Assembly (NCBI RefSeq): GCF_006088715.1
Contig: NZ_CP030771.1
Coordinates: forward strand, 9,050,001-9,114,000
DNA from: Streptomyces sp. YIM 121038
GTDB taxonomy: Bacteria; Actinomycetota; Actinomycetes; Streptomycetales; Streptomycetaceae
DNA length: 64,000 bases
Direction: 5' to 3'
Position numbers and translations under genes: made by a program. Below the pieces are notes generated by a model. The model made no database searches. It saw nothing but the letters and a program-made list of their open reading frames with translations, and was not told the DNA's origin. Below, one piece after another: positions 47,967 through 56,366 of this stretch (its first letter is position 1; each line of letters opens with the position of its first letter).

Positions 47967-50071
47967 TGACGACCGAGATGCACCGCGGGCTGCCCGCGGA
48001 CTGGGACCTGGACAAGGTCGTGCCGGGGGAGGTCGTCGACCCCGACGAGGCCGACGGCTACGACGAGGACGACGACATCGCCCCGGGCGTCGTCGAGGTG
48101 TACGAGCCTGGCGAGCCCGCCCTGCACAAGGTCGGGACGGCGGCGATGGTGGTCGCGGCGACGACCGGCCGGGCGGTCGGCCTGACCGCCCGCGGCGGAG
48201 GAGTCCTCGGCCGCTGGTTCGGCCACGGCGTCAAAGCCGTCTCCTACCTTGGCTGGCGGTACGTGCGCGCCCACGATCTCCAGGAGGTCATGGGCGGCAT
48301 GCAGCGCAGCGCCGACTGGAACAAGGTCGCCATGGTGCGGCACTCCCGCTGGCGGTTCCTCGGCTGGACCGGCGGCATCACCGGGGCGCTGAACTTCAGC
48401 GGCTGGATCGCTCTGGTCACCGCCGGGGGCATGGAGCCGGTCGGCCTGTCGATGGCGGTCCCGCCGACCGGCACCGGCCTCATCATCACCACCGCGATCA
48501 CCGCCTACGGCCGCTACCGCCTCAACCGGCCCGACATCGCCCCCGAGGCGTACATCGCCGACCAGGACGACCCCGACAGCGACGAGCCGTTCCCGCTGGC
48601 CATGTGCCAGTCCCCGGGCCAGGTCGAGGACTGCGTGTCCCGCGCGCTGGCCGCGGAGGGCATCGGCACCCGGACAGTGCGGGTGCTCGGCTTCCGCGGC
48701 TGGGGCTGGGAGATCGACGTCATCCTCAAGGGCGCCGCGCCCGAGCAGGTCAACGCCGTAATGAGCAAGCTCGACTCGCACTTCGGCATCGGTAAGGGCG
48801 GCACCCTCAACGAACCCGACCCTGCCGACCACTCCCATCTCACACTGCGCCTCGTGCAGTCCGACCCGTTCGCCGACATGCCGCGCCCGTCGGTGCACGC
48901 CCCCAACAGCCTGTCGGTACGGGACGCGGTGGTCTACGGCCGCTGCATGGACGGCTCCCACTTCGAGGCCCGGCTGCGCGGAATGTTCATGCTCATCATC
49001 GGCTCGTCCGGGTCGGCGAAGACCAAGGGCGCCCTGCGCTGCCTCGCCGAGGTCGTCACCGCCTGCCGGGACGCCATCGCCATCGAGATGGACCCGATCA
49101 AGGACGGAATCCGAGAGTTCTCCGAGGTCATGGCGCTGCCGCCCATTCGGGGCCGGAAGGAGTGCACGGAGAAGCTCAGGTGGCTGCGCGACATTGCCTC
49201 GGCCCGCAACCAGGTGAAGTCCGTCAAGGAGATGGGTGACCTGTGGGAGCCCACTGCTGAGGACCCTGCGATCTACGGGTTCATCGACGAGTTCATCTTC
49301 TTGTCTCCGGAGGCCAAGGAGCTCGCGATCGATATCCTCCGCATCGGCCGTGAGACGGGCGTCTATCTGATCTTCGCCGCGCAGGAGGCGACGCAGGACT
49401 CGCTCGGTGACGCCATCGCCAGCGCTGTGACGTACCGGGTGATGCTGGCTGCGCGCAGCGAGGACATCCGGCTCGTGTTCGGCAAGGGCGCCAGCGACAT
49501 GGGCTACCGGCCGGACCGGCTGCGTCCGGCTGTGGACGACGAGCGGGTCTACGACGCAGGCAAGTTCTACATCGCCGGGCCCGGCTTCGACCGGCCTGTG
49601 CTGTGGCGGTGGAACCGGTTCGAGCGGGACCAGATCCGCCAGGCCGTCAAGGACCGCCAGGAAGCCGGTCGCCCTTGGTTCGATCACGACAGTCTTGCAG
49701 CTGCCGACCTGCTGCACGTGATTCGTCGGGACGGTGCGACGGGGGAGGCGTCACTGGCGGACCGGCTCGATGCGCTCGACGAGCAGGGCGGAGTGGAGGA
49801 CGCGGCCGTGGTGGCGGTCTTGCTCCGGTCGTTCGGGGGCAAGCCGTTCCTGCCGACGACGGAGGTGCTGCTGCCTGCGCTGGCCGATGCCGGTATCGAG
49901 TCGGATGCGACAGCTCTTGCTCAGCTGCTGAGGAAGTACGCCCCCTCGGTGAAGGCCAGCCGGGAGGAGTGGGACGGACGGTCGCAGGTTCGTGGTTGGT
50001 CGCGCGGGGCTGTCGAGCAGGCCGCCGCGGGCCTGCTGGACCCGTCTTTGGCCCGTCTACGGGCCGTCTGA
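47963..50071 (+). CDS. traB: TraB/FtsK-SpoIIIE-type DNA translocase
   Basis: 702 residues (GTG 47963; ATG 47966 also possible). Two N-terminal membrane segments (about 130-185) precede a RecA-like motor domain with Walker A GSSGSAKT (347-354) and Walker B YGFIDEF (D442, E443). The C-terminal 80 residues (ALADAGIESDATALAQLLRK) form a small winged-helix-like domain that in TraB reads the transfer-site repeats. This protein moves double-stranded DNA between hyphae without a relaxase. The repeat array at its 3' end supports the call. Confidence 0.87.
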   Translation: MMTTEMHRGLPADWDLDKVVPGEVVDPDEADGYDEDDDIAPGVVEVYEPGEPALHKVGTAAMVVAATTGRAVGLTARGGGVLGRWFGHGVKAVSYLGWRYVRAHDLQEVMGGMQRSADWNKVAMVRHSRWRFLGWTGGITGALNFSGWIALVTAGGMEPVGLSMAVPPTGTGLIITTAITAYGRYRLNRPDIAPEAYIADQDDPDSDEPFPLAMCQSPGQVEDCVSRALAAEGIGTRTVRVLGFRGWGWEIDVILKGAAPEQVNAVMSKLDSHFGIGKGGTLNEPDPADHSHLTLRLVQSDPFADMPRPSVHAPNSLSVRDAVVYGRCMDGSHFEARLRGMFMLIIGSSGSAKTKGALRCLAEVVTACRDAIAIEMDPIKDGIREFSEVMALPPIRGRKECTEKLRWLRDIASARNQVKSVKEMGDLWEPTAEDPAIYGFIDEFIFLSPEAKELAIDILRIGRETGVYLIFAAQEATQDSLGDAIASAVTYRVMLAARSEDIRLVFGKGASDMGYRPDRLRPAVDDERVYDAGKFYIAGPGFDRPVLWRWNRFERDQIRQAVKDRQEAGRPWFDHDSLAAADLLHVIRRDGATGEASLADRLDALDEQGGVEDAAVVAVLLRSFGGKPFLPTTEVLLPALADAGIESDATALAQLLRKYAPSVKASREEWDGRSQVRGWSRGAVEQAAAGLLDPSLARLRAV

Positions 50072-50178
50072 CCCCCGTCTTTGACCCGTCTACGGCCCGA
50101 CTAGGCGATCAAGGAGAGTCGCAGGCAGCCGGGCTGTAGACGGGCGATAGCCGGGCCTTAGACGGCCTATAGACACCC
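50039..50178. repeat. 11-bp-phased bipolar repeat array, candidate clt locus
   Basis: Forward copies of G(A/G)CCCGTC-like 8-mers start at 50039, 50050, 50061, 50072, 50083 and 50094 (last one degenerate). Opposed copies of the form TAG(A/C)CGGGC start at 50126, 50137, 50148, 50159 and 50170. Every step is 11 bp and the two halves flank a 24-bp centre. The first three copies overlap the traB 3' end. The 8-mer is close to the GACCCGGA repeats known from the pSVH1 clt site bound by TraB. Confidence 0.8.
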
Positions 50179-50222
50179 TATTGATCCGCATATGTGTACT
50201 TGGTTCTGAGGAGATCGCGATC

Positions 50223-50846
50223 ATGGCTGCGAGGAAGTCGACCACCCGCAAGAGGACCGCCGCGCGCCGCCGCAAGACCGTCTCGCGCGCCCGCCGGGCC
50301 CGCATCCCGCGCTCCGGCCCACTGCACGCCCGCCTCACCGCCTGGGCCATGATCCGCACCGTGGAGCAGCTCGGCCTCCACCAGGACGGCGTCCGCTCCC
50401 GCAAGGACGCCGCAATCCTCCGCGCCACCCACGAAGGCTGCCCGAAATGCGGCGGCAACGGGCAGGTCTTCACCAAGCGCAAGGACGGCAGCTTCTCCGG
50501 CTCCAGGCCCTGCCCCGCCGCCCCCACCAAGACCCGCGTCTCCAAGTGGCAGGTCTACAAGGCCAGTCGGTTCGGCGCCGAGAAGCGCTCCGGGCTCGTC
50601 GGCTGCTCCTGCCCCTGCGGCTGGAAGCGGAAGCCCCGATTCCGTGACGCGAAGGAAGCCACCAAGGCCCTGCGCGCCCACGAGAAGCACAAGCACGGCG
50701 GCAAGAGCGTCGGCGGCACCTGGTACGCCCAAGTCGCCAAGACCACCCCCGGAACCCAGCCGCAGAAGACCGCGGGCCCGGCCGTCACCAAGGTCAACAC
50801 CAGGAAGGCCGCACCCAGCCCATCAGCCGCCCGTCCGGCCGCCTAG
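50223..50846 (+). CDS. Basic DNA-binding-like protein with zinc finger
   Basis: 207 residues. The first 35 residues are almost histone-like (RKSTTRKRTAARRRKTVSRA). The middle has a DnaJ-type pair CPKCGGNGQVFTKRKDG and a second pair SCPCGWKRKP, and the C-terminus is Lys/Pro/Ala-rich. It starts 45 bases after the clt-like array, so it might bind or organise that site; this is inference. No named family. Confidence 0.6.
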   Translation: MAARKSTTRKRTAARRRKTVSRARRARIPRSGPLHARLTAWAMIRTVEQLGLHQDGVRSRKDAAILRATHEGCPKCGGNGQVFTKRKDGSFSGSRPCPAAPTKTRVSKWQVYKASRFGAEKRSGLVGCSCPCGWKRKPRFRDAKEATKALRAHEKHKHGGKSVGGTWYAQVAKTTPGTQPQKTAGPAVTKVNTRKAAPSPSAARPAA

Positions 50847-50854
50847 GAGCCGCC

Positions 50855-51391
50855 ATGCACAGGCCGCTGACCGGCCGTGGTCTGGCCGGCCCGCGGCACC
50901 CCAACGGCCAGACCACCCCGGCGCCCCCCGTCCACCTCGACCTCGAAGCCCGACTCGCCCTCGTCAACGCCCTCATGGGCGGCCATATCGACCGGTGCCT
51001 CGTCGAGTTCGAGGTCCGCACCGTCCACATCCCCGCCCCACCCCAACCAGCAGTCACCCTGCCGCTCCCGCCCGCCGCCGAGCCCTGCCCCTACACCACC
51101 CCCGTCGCGGCGACCCTGCACCGGGCACGCGTCCGCATCGAGCAGGGCGGCTGGTGCACCGGACAGCTCACCGACGGGCAAGGCGCCACCTGCCTCGCCG
51201 GAGCCATCCACGCCGCAGCCGCCCGCCGCACCGACGCCCACGACGCACTCGCCGTGCTCTTCGAGACCATCCACCGCGACTACCCCCACGCAGAGACCAT
51301 CCCGGCCTGGAACGACGCCCAACGCGACCCGCGGCTCCCGCTCCTCTACCTCGACCGGGCCGCCGCACTCGCCCACAGCCGAAACCAATGA
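50855..51391 (+). CDS. DUF6197 family protein, copy 2
   Basis: 178 residues. A proline-rich N-terminal half is followed by the DUF6197 core: RVRIEQGGWCTGQLTDGQGA, CLAGAIHAAAARRTDA and AWNDAQRDPRLPLLYLDRAA. The first copy is at 16014-16388. Function unknown. Confidence 0.68.
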   Translation: MHRPLTGRGLAGPRHPNGQTTPAPPVHLDLEARLALVNALMGGHIDRCLVEFEVRTVHIPAPPQPAVTLPLPPAAEPCPYTTPVAATLHRARVRIEQGGWCTGQLTDGQGATCLAGAIHAAAARRTDAHDALAVLFETIHRDYPHAETIPAWNDAQRDPRLPLLYLDRAAALAHSRNQ

Positions 51392-51403
51392 AGGAGAGAC
51401 CCG

Positions 51404-51574
51404 ATGCCCCTGCCCCTGACCGCCACCCTGTCCACGGTGGTCCTGTTCCTGACGGTGTACGGCGCCCATGTGGCGGGCGCCTCCGACGTGCAGGCCGCCG
51501 CGGTCGCGGTGGCCGTGCTCGGGCTGCTGACGGTCGCCGCCGCCCTGGCGGGACTGCGCGCGCCGACGAACTGA
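51404..51574 (+). CDS. Two-helix membrane protein
   Basis: 56 residues with an AAGGAGAG ribosome site. Two hydrophobic helices (TATLSTVVLFLTVYGAHVAG and AVAVLGLLTVAAALAGL). Resembles small Streptomyces Spd proteins. Function inferred only from its place after traB. Confidence 0.6.
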   Translation: MPLPLTATLSTVVLFLTVYGAHVAGASDVQAAAVAVAVLGLLTVAAALAGLRAPTN

Positions 51575-51614
51575 CCACCGATACCCCCGAGTGCAACGAC
51601 GAGAAGGAGACGTG

Positions 51615-51740
51615 ATGGACGACGATGTGCGGTGTGGTGATCCGATGTGTCACTGCCGGTGCGGTGATGACCACGACTGCGGATGCGACTGCGGGCGCTG
51701 CCCCGACTGCAGGCAGCTCGAGGAACACTGCGACTGCTGA
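51615..51740 (+). CDS. Tiny cysteine-rich protein
   Basis: 41 residues with 11 cysteines (residues 7, 12, 14, 16, 22, 24, 26, 29, 32, 39, 41) and three histidines, with a GAAGGAGA ribosome site. The C-x-C and C-x2-C spacing is metallothionein-like. It probably binds zinc or another metal. No family recognised. Confidence 0.6.
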   Translation: MDDDVRCGDPMCHCRCGDDHDCGCDCGRCPDCRQLEEHCDC

Positions 51741-51752
51741 AAGGAGACCAGC

Positions 51753-51887
51753 GTGGAAGAGGAAGACCCGAACCGTCCCTGGTACGAGAAGACGACCGCG
51801 GAACTGACCGACGAGGAACGCCTCGAGGCGCACGCGTACTTCGACTCCATCGGCGAGCACATGCCGGACGGAACCCCCTCGCACTAG
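51753..51887 (+). CDS. Small acidic protein
   Basis: 44 residues from a GTG with AAAGGAG upstream. Acidic (EEEDPNRPWYEKTTAELTDE). Last gene of the transfer operon before a strong terminator. Function unknown. Confidence 0.5.
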   Translation: MEEEDPNRPWYEKTTAELTDEERLEAHAYFDSIGEHMPDGTPSH

Positions 51888-51899
51888 ACCCGCCCGTCG

Positions 51900-51934
51900 C
51901 AGTAGGCCCTGACCGTTGAGGTCGGGGCCTACTG
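51900..51934. terminator. 15-bp hairpin terminator ending the transfer operon
   Basis: CAGTAGGCCCTGACC pairs with GGTCGGGGCCTACTG (one G-U pair) over GTTGA. It starts 12 bases after the last stop and is followed by an AT-richer spacer holding the next promoter. Confidence 0.75.
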
Positions 51935-52020
51935 CTGTGCCATTGGCCTGCATTGTCAACTGTTCGTGCATCATTGGCTCAAGCATTGCCTAGTTCCCCG
52001 TGCCACCCGAGGAGCCCGCC

Positions 52021-52740
52021 GTGCACGACCACCCCACCCACCTCGACGACTACCTGTGGCCGACCTGTACGGCACCGCGGTGCGGCCGTCAGCTTTGGGT
52101 CGCCGAGACGGGCCGATACGCATGCCGCCCGTGCGAGGACAGCACCGCCACCCGCATCCGCGAACTCCCCGCGCTGTTCGTCCGCTTGGACACGACGGCG
52201 ATGTTGATGAAGGGTGCCCGCCGCACGAGCTCCGCGACCTCGGGCAGTCGCACCCCGCCGATACCGCCCCGCCTCGACGTCCTCGCTCTCGTCGGCCCCG
52301 GCGGCATAGCCACCCGACTCCGCGACATCGAGGACGCCTGGCGGGCCGCGCTCGGCTGGACGGTCGCGCCGTGGCGCGGCAGCCCCGCCGAGGCGATCCC
52401 GCAGCACGTGAAGTTCCTTGCCGACAACCTGCTGTGGGCCTGCAGCTCCTACGAGTCGATCGGCCAGGACATCGACGACCTCCGCAAGCTGCACGGTGAA
52501 TGCCGGGCCCTCGCCGACGGAGAGAAGCGCGGCGGCCGCGTCCAAGTCGGCTGTTGCCCGGCCCGCTACGACGACGGCACCCTCTGCTGGCAGCCCCTCA
52601 CCGCCGCCACCGACAACCACCGCATCCACTGCCGATCCTGCGGCACACGCTGGGACGGACTGGGAGAGTGGCGGGCACTCCGCGAAGCGCAGGATCTGGT
52701 GGCCTCCGAAGCCTTCGAAAAGCCCGCGACAGCAGCCTGA
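52021..52740 (+). CDS. Hypothetical protein with zinc ribbons at both ends
   Basis: 239 residues from a GTG with GAGGAG. N-terminal ribbon CTAPRCGRQLWVAETGRYAC then RPC; C-terminal ribbon CCPARYDDGTLCW then HCRSCGTRW. The middle is helical (IPQHVKFLADNLLWACSSYE). First gene after the terminator and upstream of the RNA ligase; proteins like this are found in Streptomyces prophages. Function unknown. Confidence 0.6.
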   Translation: MHDHPTHLDDYLWPTCTAPRCGRQLWVAETGRYACRPCEDSTATRIRELPALFVRLDTTAMLMKGARRTSSATSGSRTPPIPPRLDVLALVGPGGIATRLRDIEDAWRAALGWTVAPWRGSPAEAIPQHVKFLADNLLWACSSYESIGQDIDDLRKLHGECRALADGEKRGGRVQVGCCPARYDDGTLCWQPLTAATDNHRIHCRSCGTRWDGLGEWRALREAQDLVASEAFEKPATAA

Positions 52741-52786
52741 CGAGCAAGCCAAGCTGAACCTTCACGCCCGCCGACGGAGGCCCGCA

Positions 52787-53347
52787 GTGCAGAAAATCCC
52801 AACCCTATTCGTCCGCAACCCCGATGACCGACGCCACGTCCTCCCCGAGACCACGCCCGGCTGTGAGTGGGTCATGGACGGCTACGGCATCGCGACCCGC
52901 AAGTACGACGGGACCTGCGTTCTCCTCGACGAGTCCGGTGAATGGTGGGCCCGACGCGAGGTCAAGCGCGGGAAGGCGGAGCCCCCCAACTACGTGCCCG
53001 TCGAGTTCGATGAGACAACGGGCAAGACCGTCGGCTGGGAACCCATCAGCCAGTCCTCGTTCGTGAAGTACCACGCCGAGGCTTCCGAGATACGTGCCGA
53101 CTGGCCGCACGGCACTTACGAGCTCTGCGGCCCGAAGGTCAACGGCAATCCGGAGGGGCTCGACCGGCATACCCTCATTCGGCACGCGACTGCTGAGACC
53201 GTCGACACCAGCCTGGATATCCGTACCTACGACGAGATCGGGAACTTCCTGGCCCGCCACGATTGGGAAGGGCTCGTCTACCACCACCCCGACGGCCTCA
53301 TGGTAAAGATCAAGACCAGGGACTTTCCGGGCGCAGAAGTGCCCTGA
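52787..53347 (+). CDS. RNA ligase-like nucleotidyltransferase
   Basis: 186 residues from a GTG with GGAGG. Motif I is RKYDGTC (catalytic Lys39), the motif III-like segment is GTYELCGPKVNGN, motif IV is EGLVYHHPDG and motif V is LMVKIK. This is the minimal adenylyltransferase core of ATP-dependent RNA ligases without a C-terminal OB domain. Phage RNA ligases repair tRNAs cut by host defence nucleases. No kinase-phosphatase partner is visible here. Confidence 0.8.
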   Translation: MQKIPTLFVRNPDDRRHVLPETTPGCEWVMDGYGIATRKYDGTCVLLDESGEWWARREVKRGKAEPPNYVPVEFDETTGKTVGWEPISQSSFVKYHAEASEIRADWPHGTYELCGPKVNGNPEGLDRHTLIRHATAETVDTSLDIRTYDEIGNFLARHDWEGLVYHHPDGLMVKIKTRDFPGAEVP

Positions 53348-53359
53348 CTACTTGAGCGC

Positions 53360-53365
53360 TTGACA
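53360..53365 (+). promoter_or_regulatory. Possible -35 element
   Basis: TTGACA just after the RNA ligase stop. The expected -10 region about 17 bases on is weak (CACTCT). It may drive the small HTH gene at 53465. Confidence 0.3.
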
Positions 53366-53415
53366 AACGGCGATCACCGAAGTCACTCTGTGCTCAGATA
53401 GCTGAACTTCGCGCT

Positions 53416-53443
53416 GAGGCCACCCGCCACCCCGGGTGGCCTT
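53416..53443. terminator. Hairpin before HTH gene
   Basis: GAGGCCACCC pairs with GGGTGGCCTT over eight bases, followed by TCGT. It may end the ligase transcript or act as an attenuator for the HTH gene. Confidence 0.5.
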
Positions 53444-53464
53444 CGTCGTACCCGGAGGTGACCA

Positions 53465-53704
53465 TTGCCCTCCGGAACCCCCACCCTCGTCACCGCCGCA
53501 GACCTCGCCTACTGGACCGGACGCCCCGTCGGCACCATCTGGCGATGGGCCTCCGAAGGCCGCCTCACCGTCTACGGCAGAGGCAAGACGGCCCGCTACG
53601 ACCTCAACGAAGCCGCCGCCGCCGAGCGCGACCCCGACACACGTGAACTGATCACACCCACACCTGCACCCCCCATCAAACAGCGGCAGCCCCACGCCGC
53701 CTGA
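53465..53704 (+). CDS. MerR/excisionase-like HTH protein
   Basis: 79 residues from a TTG start with CGGAGG seven bases upstream. VTAADLAYWTGRPVGTIWRW and ASEGRLTVYGRGKTARYDLN form a winged HTH of the MerR/Xis kind. It is far from the integrase, so an excisionase role is not supported by context; a regulator of the right-hand operon is as likely. Confidence 0.65.
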   Translation: MPSGTPTLVTAADLAYWTGRPVGTIWRWASEGRLTVYGRGKTARYDLNEAAAAERDPDTRELITPTPAPPIKQRQPHAA

Positions 53705-53921
53705 AGCCCCTGCGCGCGGTGGTCGGCGCAGGCGGGCCTGGAGCGCCACGCGCTCGGCCCAACCCCGTCCGCCCGGTCCGTGGGGGTCTGGGCGGACACC
53801 CCCTGGCCGGACACGCCCGCCCCCAGCAGGCGTACCCGGCCCCCGTCGCCCGGCAGGCCCCCGCCCCGGGCGACGGGACCCCACCCCCCCCGATCGGTGC
53901 GGCGAGGAAGAGGTGGTTGCT

Positions 53922-54749
53922 GTGCGACGTGCCCTCACCATCGCAGGCACCCTCGCCGCACTCCTCCTCTGGCACGTCACCGCCCCCACCGCCGATGCCG
54001 GACGCGTCGCGGACGCCGGGCCTTCGTGGCAGCTGCGGTTCTCCGACGGCTTCAACACCCCGGTCGCCCGCGGCCGGTTCACGGACTGCGCCCACTACGT
54101 CGACACGCCGAAGGCCTACTGCGGCGGCCTGTCCGGCAGCGTGCGCACGAACTGGTGGGCCTACCCACACGGCTGGCCCGACACCGCCACCCAACGCGAC
54201 TACCCCGTCGGCGGCATCTACGACCCGGCGTCCACAGTGTGGATCTCCGACGGGCAGATGCACATCCGCATGTGGCGCGGCAGCAACGGACCCGTCCACT
54301 CCGCCGCCGTCGTGCCAAAGCGGCTCATGAACCAGCGGTACGGGCGGTACGAGGAGCGATTCCGCGTCTCCAAGGTGGCGCCTGGCTACAAGAGCGCGCA
54401 CCTGCTCTGGCCCGTCGTGAACGACAGCTGCAGCGAAATTGATCACCCCGAACTTGAGTGGACCGAGACCATCGCGGCCTTCCACCACCCCTCCAACTGC
54501 ACACGGCAAGCCGCCTTCGACACGGGCAAGCGATGGAGTGACTGGCACACCTCGCGCATCGAGTGGAAGCCCGGCGAGGTCCGCTTCTACCTCGACGGCC
54601 AACTGGTCGGCCGCTCCGCGAACAGCGTCCCCGACAAGCCCATGAGCTGGATCATCCAGAACGAGGCCGCACTCAACGGGGACCAGGCCGCGCCCAACTC
54701 TTCCGCCCAGATGGACATCGCCTGGGTCAAAGGCTGGAGCTGGAGTTGA
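53922..54749 (+). CDS. Secreted GH16 family glycoside hydrolase
   Basis: 275 residues; GTG 53922 fits the AGGAAGAGG ribosome site. A signal peptide (RRALTIAGTLAALLLWHV, cleavage near ADA) is followed by a GH16-type beta-sandwich. The catalytic motif is EIDHPE (Glu172, Asp174, Glu177), all key residues present, with WTSRIEWKPGEVRFYLDG-like segments after it. It would cut beta-1,3- or beta-1,4-linked glucans or galactans outside the cell. For a phage-like element this suggests a capsule or matrix depolymerase, or a gene that benefits the host. Confidence 0.8.
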   Translation: MRRALTIAGTLAALLLWHVTAPTADAGRVADAGPSWQLRFSDGFNTPVARGRFTDCAHYVDTPKAYCGGLSGSVRTNWWAYPHGWPDTATQRDYPVGGIYDPASTVWISDGQMHIRMWRGSNGPVHSAAVVPKRLMNQRYGRYEERFRVSKVAPGYKSAHLLWPVVNDSCSEIDHPELEWTETIAAFHHPSNCTRQAAFDTGKRWSDWHTSRIEWKPGEVRFYLDGQLVGRSANSVPDKPMSWIIQNEAALNGDQAAPNSSAQMDIAWVKGWSWS

Positions 54750-55314
54750 AACTCGGTGGCTTGCGCGGCCCGCGACGGGCGCAGGAGCGTGAGCAGAACC
54801 GACCGCGCCCCGGTCGAGGATCAGGGTGCGCAACAAACCGATTCCCGCACAGCTCGCAATTCCTGGCCTCTCCACGCAGGCGCGTCCCATTGGCGATGAT
54901 CCGAAAGTCTTCGTCATCCTCGACGGTCCGCTCAGAATTGAGAATGTTGCACCGCTGGCACGACGGCACAAGGTTCTCGAGCGCGTCGTTCAGTGGGTCC
55001 CTGTCTAGGTGATCCACGACGAGCACTCCGGGGCCGCACTTGCCGCCCGGCTTCCACTCCACACGAGTTCCGCAGTGGTGACACGGATGAGCCCCAGGCC
55101 CAAGAGCCGAGTACAGGATCGCCCTGTACTCGGGGATGTACGGGCTATTGAAGGCCAGAGGGTGATCGGGCGCATAGATCATGCGCCTGGCCGTCACCTC
55201 CCCTTTCCGGCGGCTCGCGTAGGCGCACGACTTCGAGCAGAACTTGCCTAGATGGCTAGGTATTCGCGAGTACTCGATTCCGCATTGATCGCATTTTCGG
55301 GTCACCTTCTCCAT
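54727..55314 (-). CDS. HNH endonuclease with flanking zinc fingers
   Basis: 195 residues. An N-terminal finger (CDQCGIEYSRIPSHLGKFC), an HNH core (CHHCGTRVEWKPGG, VLVVDHLDRDPLNDALENL, VPSCQRCN) and a C-terminal finger (CELCGNRFVAHPDP) are visible. It points against the rightward genes, overlaps the GH16 3' end by 23 bases and has lower GC. These are marks of an inserted homing-type gene. Confidence 0.82.
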   Translation of the reverse strand: MEKVTRKCDQCGIEYSRIPSHLGKFCSKSCAYASRRKGEVTARRMIYAPDHPLAFNSPYIPEYRAILYSALGPGAHPCHHCGTRVEWKPGGKCGPGVLVVDHLDRDPLNDALENLVPSCQRCNILNSERTVEDDEDFRIIANGTRLRGEARNCELCGNRFVAHPDPRPGRGRFCSRSCARRGPRKPPSFNSSSSL

Positions 55315-55346
55315 TCCCCTATTGTAATGAAGTCCGGAGGCGTGAA

Positions 55347-55793
55347 GTGGGGAACATAGTATTCAATCAAGCTCTGGGGCGTGTGGCATATTTGGCTAGC
55401 CTCCCCGCCACCAACGACGCCCTCATCGCCGTCCCCATCGAAACCAGCGGCATCGTCTCCGACGCGACCATGCGCGACTACGACGACCTGCAGACCCTCC
55501 TCGCCGGCGCGAGCAACGAGCAGACGACCATGGGCCGCAAGACGCTGGCATCCGTCACCGTCACGGTCGACGATACGAACGACCGCGTCGCCGTGGACTG
55601 CGCCGACATCACGTGGACCGCAGCAACGGGCAACGCGATCTCCGCCGTTGTGATCTGCTACGACCCGGACACCACCAGCGGCACGGACGCAGATCTGATC
55701 CCGCTGACCAAGCACGACGTGTCGATGACCCCAGACGGCAGCGACTTCACGCTCACTGTCGCCGATCTCTTCCGCGCCACCTCGGCGGCCTAG
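55347..55793 (+). CDS. Phage virion-associated-like protein
   Basis: 148 residues from GTG with GGAGG. Sequence LGRVAYLASLPATNDALIAV and the Asp/Thr-rich beta segments resemble a small actinophage structural or decoration protein. The next genes are tail-fibre-like. The exact role is not known. Confidence 0.55.
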   Translation: MGNIVFNQALGRVAYLASLPATNDALIAVPIETSGIVSDATMRDYDDLQTLLAGASNEQTTMGRKTLASVTVTVDDTNDRVAVDCADITWTAATGNAISAVVICYDPDTTSGTDADLIPLTKHDVSMTPDGSDFTLTVADLFRATSAA

Positions 55794-55799
55794 CAGATC

Positions 55800-56351
55800 G
55801 TGCCGTCCAGTGACCGCTACACCAACACGTCCGTCGCCGCCGCGGCCGTCACCAACTTCGAGAGCGGCACCGGAGCATGGTCGACGGGCGCCCAGGCCTC
55901 CGCGATGGCGCAGTCCACGGAGCAGGCCCACGAAAGCGCTAACTCCTTGAAACTCACCAGGTCGGCGACCGCAACCGGGTACATGGTCGTGAGCGGCAAC
56001 ACCGACTACCCCGTCGCCGCATCCACCGCCTACATCCTCGACTGGTGGATGTACGCCAACTCCACCGCCGCCGTGTACCGGATCGACACCGACTGGTACA
56101 CCTCCGGCCAGGCATACATCAGCACCACCACCGGCACCAACGTCACCTGCACCCAGAACGCCTGGACCCACGCCGGACCCTTCACCATCACCTCCGCAGC
56201 CACGGCAGCCTTCGCCCGGCCCGCGCTCATCGCCGTATCCGGCAGCTCGACCGGTGACCTCGTCTACCTCGACGAGATCTACCTCTACCAGCGCCTGTGG
56301 CGACACCAACTCCCCATGCTCCAGAGCATGAACCGCGCCGCTACCCGGTAG
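55800..56351 (+). CDS. Carbohydrate-binding-module-like protein
   Basis: 183 residues from GTG. NFESGTGAWSTGAQASAMAQ, SLKLTRSATATGYMV and AYILDWWMYANST follow a CBM4/9-like jelly-roll (a GxGxW start, a K-L pair, then strands). It probably binds a host surface glycan as part of a tail appendage. Confidence 0.6.
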   Translation: MPSSDRYTNTSVAAAAVTNFESGTGAWSTGAQASAMAQSTEQAHESANSLKLTRSATATGYMVVSGNTDYPVAASTAYILDWWMYANSTAAVYRIDTDWYTSGQAYISTTTGTNVTCTQNAWTHAGPFTITSAATAAFARPALIAVSGSSTGDLVYLDEIYLYQRLWRHQLPMLQSMNRAATR

Positions 56352-56366
56352 GAAGGAGCCAGCCAG

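Noticed and set aside
53465..53704. Excisionase for the integrase
   Set aside because: The HTH type fits, but the gene is 45 kb from the integrase in a different module, so the role cannot be supported.
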